Shown piece by piece: positions 62,659 through 64,000 of a DNA stretch of 64,000 bases. Every line of letters begins with the position of its first letter. Within the stretch, counting starts at the first letter, position 1. The DNA comes from Gambelia wislizenii (lineage: Eukaryota; Chordata; Lepidosauria; Squamata; Crotaphytidae). Location: the NCBI GenBank assembly GCA_030847615.1, contig JAUMIR010000014.1, positions 14,732,501 to 14,796,500 of the forward strand. Reading direction: 5' to 3'. The notes under the pieces were generated by a model, which was given only the letters and a program-made list of their open reading frames with translations, was not told the DNA's origin and made no database searches. The position numbers and the translations under genes were made by a program.

Positions 62659-64000
62659 TTTCTGGCTTTCTGGCTTTCTATTTTAGCTTTGGAGTGTTAT
62701 GCCAATTCTTTTGGCTTAACCTATATTTCGTTACACTAGTGTTTCCCTTTTGAGTATTGCCCAGTTCTCTGACCCTTTATCTACTATAGCCTTCAACTTT
62801 TTTTTTAACTGTATATTTTGTATCTATATTCCGTCTAGCTTTCTATTTACTCACTATTTCATATAAGTATCCACCCCTTTGTTTCTTAGGACCACCTCTC
62901 AAATTGCTCAACTATTTTATAACCTTCTACTTGTATTAAATCCAGATGTACAAGTGTATCGATATAGATACAGATATATAAATACACAGATTATTTATAT
63001 TAACTCTTAGAGTATATTTAGTTCATCAGTTTAGTCAAACTCCACACCTGATGAGGGGATCTTTGGAAATCTAAAGAAAAATAACTGCAAACAAACCAAT
63101 ATGAGGTTTTAACCCTTATTAAGAATATTTGAATTTAGATATATAAGTTTGACCCCCCTCCCAACTATATTTGATTCTCAGCTTTAATATCTTTAGTTAT
63201 CCACAACCCGCACCAGATATTACTAAATTGAAAAACAATTCCTCAATTCTATACATATAAGACAGGTCAGCTCTTAATATAAGCAGCACTTAGTTTCCTA
63301 TGAAAATTTTCCTGTCTCTAATACAGTTTGTTTACCCACCAAGGTTAAAGTTCTTTCCTTACAACTCTTAATTAAGTACAGAGTCTATTTTAATCAGTTC
63401 AGAACATTTATCTCATAAATTCATTAATACCTTAGTTCATTAGCTCATGAAAGAAAGAGCACAGAAAATCAAATTCATTTAGTAGTTTAACAATTAATTT
63501 GATACCTTAACAAATTAATTATTTTATTAATTGTTTAAAAGAAAATCAAATTCGAATTCATTCATTGTTGTATCTTTATAACCTTCCTCCCAGGAAAAAA
63601 CCAAATTAAATATACTCACTGTTCTGTTCTATTTTTACTCTACTTATGTTACTATTTCCGTCTCTTTACACTCTTAACTCCTCAGTCTCTGTAACTCTAA
63701 CTAGTCTCCAAGTATATCAACTATATTTCACTATTCCCAAATGCTTCCAATACTAATTCCAATATTAATTCCAATATTTCTGATATTAATCATATATTAT
63801 ATATCAATTATATAACATATATAACATATATGAAGCATATATAATATATAAATATGAGCTCCAGTAAGGTATAATATACAGTAAACTAATTGCCCTTATT
63901 TTCCCCTTCCTGTTTCCTGTATCTTGTGTTGTTCTTCCTTCGTTCCCTCTTCATACACCCTCCTTCTTTTCTCCTTCATTCACTTCTTCGTTCTTCCGTT
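62659..64000 (-). promoter_or_regulatory. L1-D 5'UTR, incomplete
   Basis: AT-rich, non-coding, reaching the window edge. It includes a TATATA-rich stretch at 63790-63850. It does not show the 69-bp repeats of L1-C or the start sequence of L1-A, so the 5'UTR type is different or the relevant part lies outside. An internal promoter is expected from the family. Confidence 0.55.

Larger units (their letters stand above)
57118..64000 (-). mobile_element. L1-D LINE, minus strand, both ORFs open; 5' end outside window
   Basis: The 3' end is the poly(T) at about 57124-57138. Going up the minus strand come a 3'UTR interrupted by a MITE, ORF2 (57729-61532), a 58-bp spacer, ORF1 (61591-62658) and at least 1.34 kb of 5'UTR. 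The target duplication cannot be checked because the 5' end is not in the window. Both ORFs are uninterrupted, unlike those of L1-A, L1-B and L1-C. Confidence 0.92.

Overview
The window looks like repeat-dense nuclear DNA from a squamate reptile, most likely a lizard. The evidence is the combination of tRNA-derived SINEs with a BovB-like tail (Sauria SINE type), a SINE with a 5S rRNA-derived head (5S-Sauria type), BovB/RTE fragments, many CR1 LINEs ending in the ATTCTATG octamer, several L1 subfamilies, a DIRS-like element and a Tf1/sushi-type chromovirus. I found no host protein-coding exon, no host RNA gene and nothing prokaryotic. The long open frames I could place belong to mobile elements; the few other longish ones look like chance ORFs or repeat shadows.

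Layout. 1-12.9 kb: old SINEs, BovB and CR1 pieces, Tigger-like and other MITEs, and short microsatellites. 12.98-18.39 kb: L1-A, flanked by a perfect 21-bp target duplication, lacking ORF1 and the front of the endonuclease, and itself nested in an older repeat inside a Sauria SINE. 18.5-19.4 kb: a possible solo LTR carrying a Tigger-like MITE. 19.4-24.0 kb: L1-B, 5'-truncated and split by a 1.8-kb Tigger-like MITE whose interior has become a GC-rich satellite array with higher-order structure. 24.34-31.36 kb: L1-C, full length with a 13-bp target duplication, a 69-bp tandem array in its 5'UTR, a nearly open ORF1 and a broken ORF2. 32.12-44.06 kb: a chromovirus (gag, protease, RT/RNase H, integrase, chromodomain) flanked by the 5-bp duplication AAGCC. 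Its 5' LTR is split by a complete 6.0-kb DIRS-like element on the minus strand. 44-57 kb: SINEs, MITEs, nested CR1s and unassigned DNA. 57.12-64.0 kb: L1-D on the minus strand with uninterrupted ORF1 (355 aa) and ORF2 (1267 aa); its 5' end lies beyond the window.

How the parts relate. The insertions form readable nests: DIRS in LTR in older repeat; L1 in repeat in SINE; MITE and CR1 in CR1 in SINE; MITE in L1. The autonomous elements here (L1, BovB, CR1) belong to the families whose enzymes are thought to mobilise the non-autonomous ones; the SINE tails resemble BovB 3' ends. The most notable signals are the MITE-turned-satellite, the exact DIRS internal complementary region with a duplication-free insertion, an 11-nt self-priming signature in the chromovirus, and the apparently intact L1-D.
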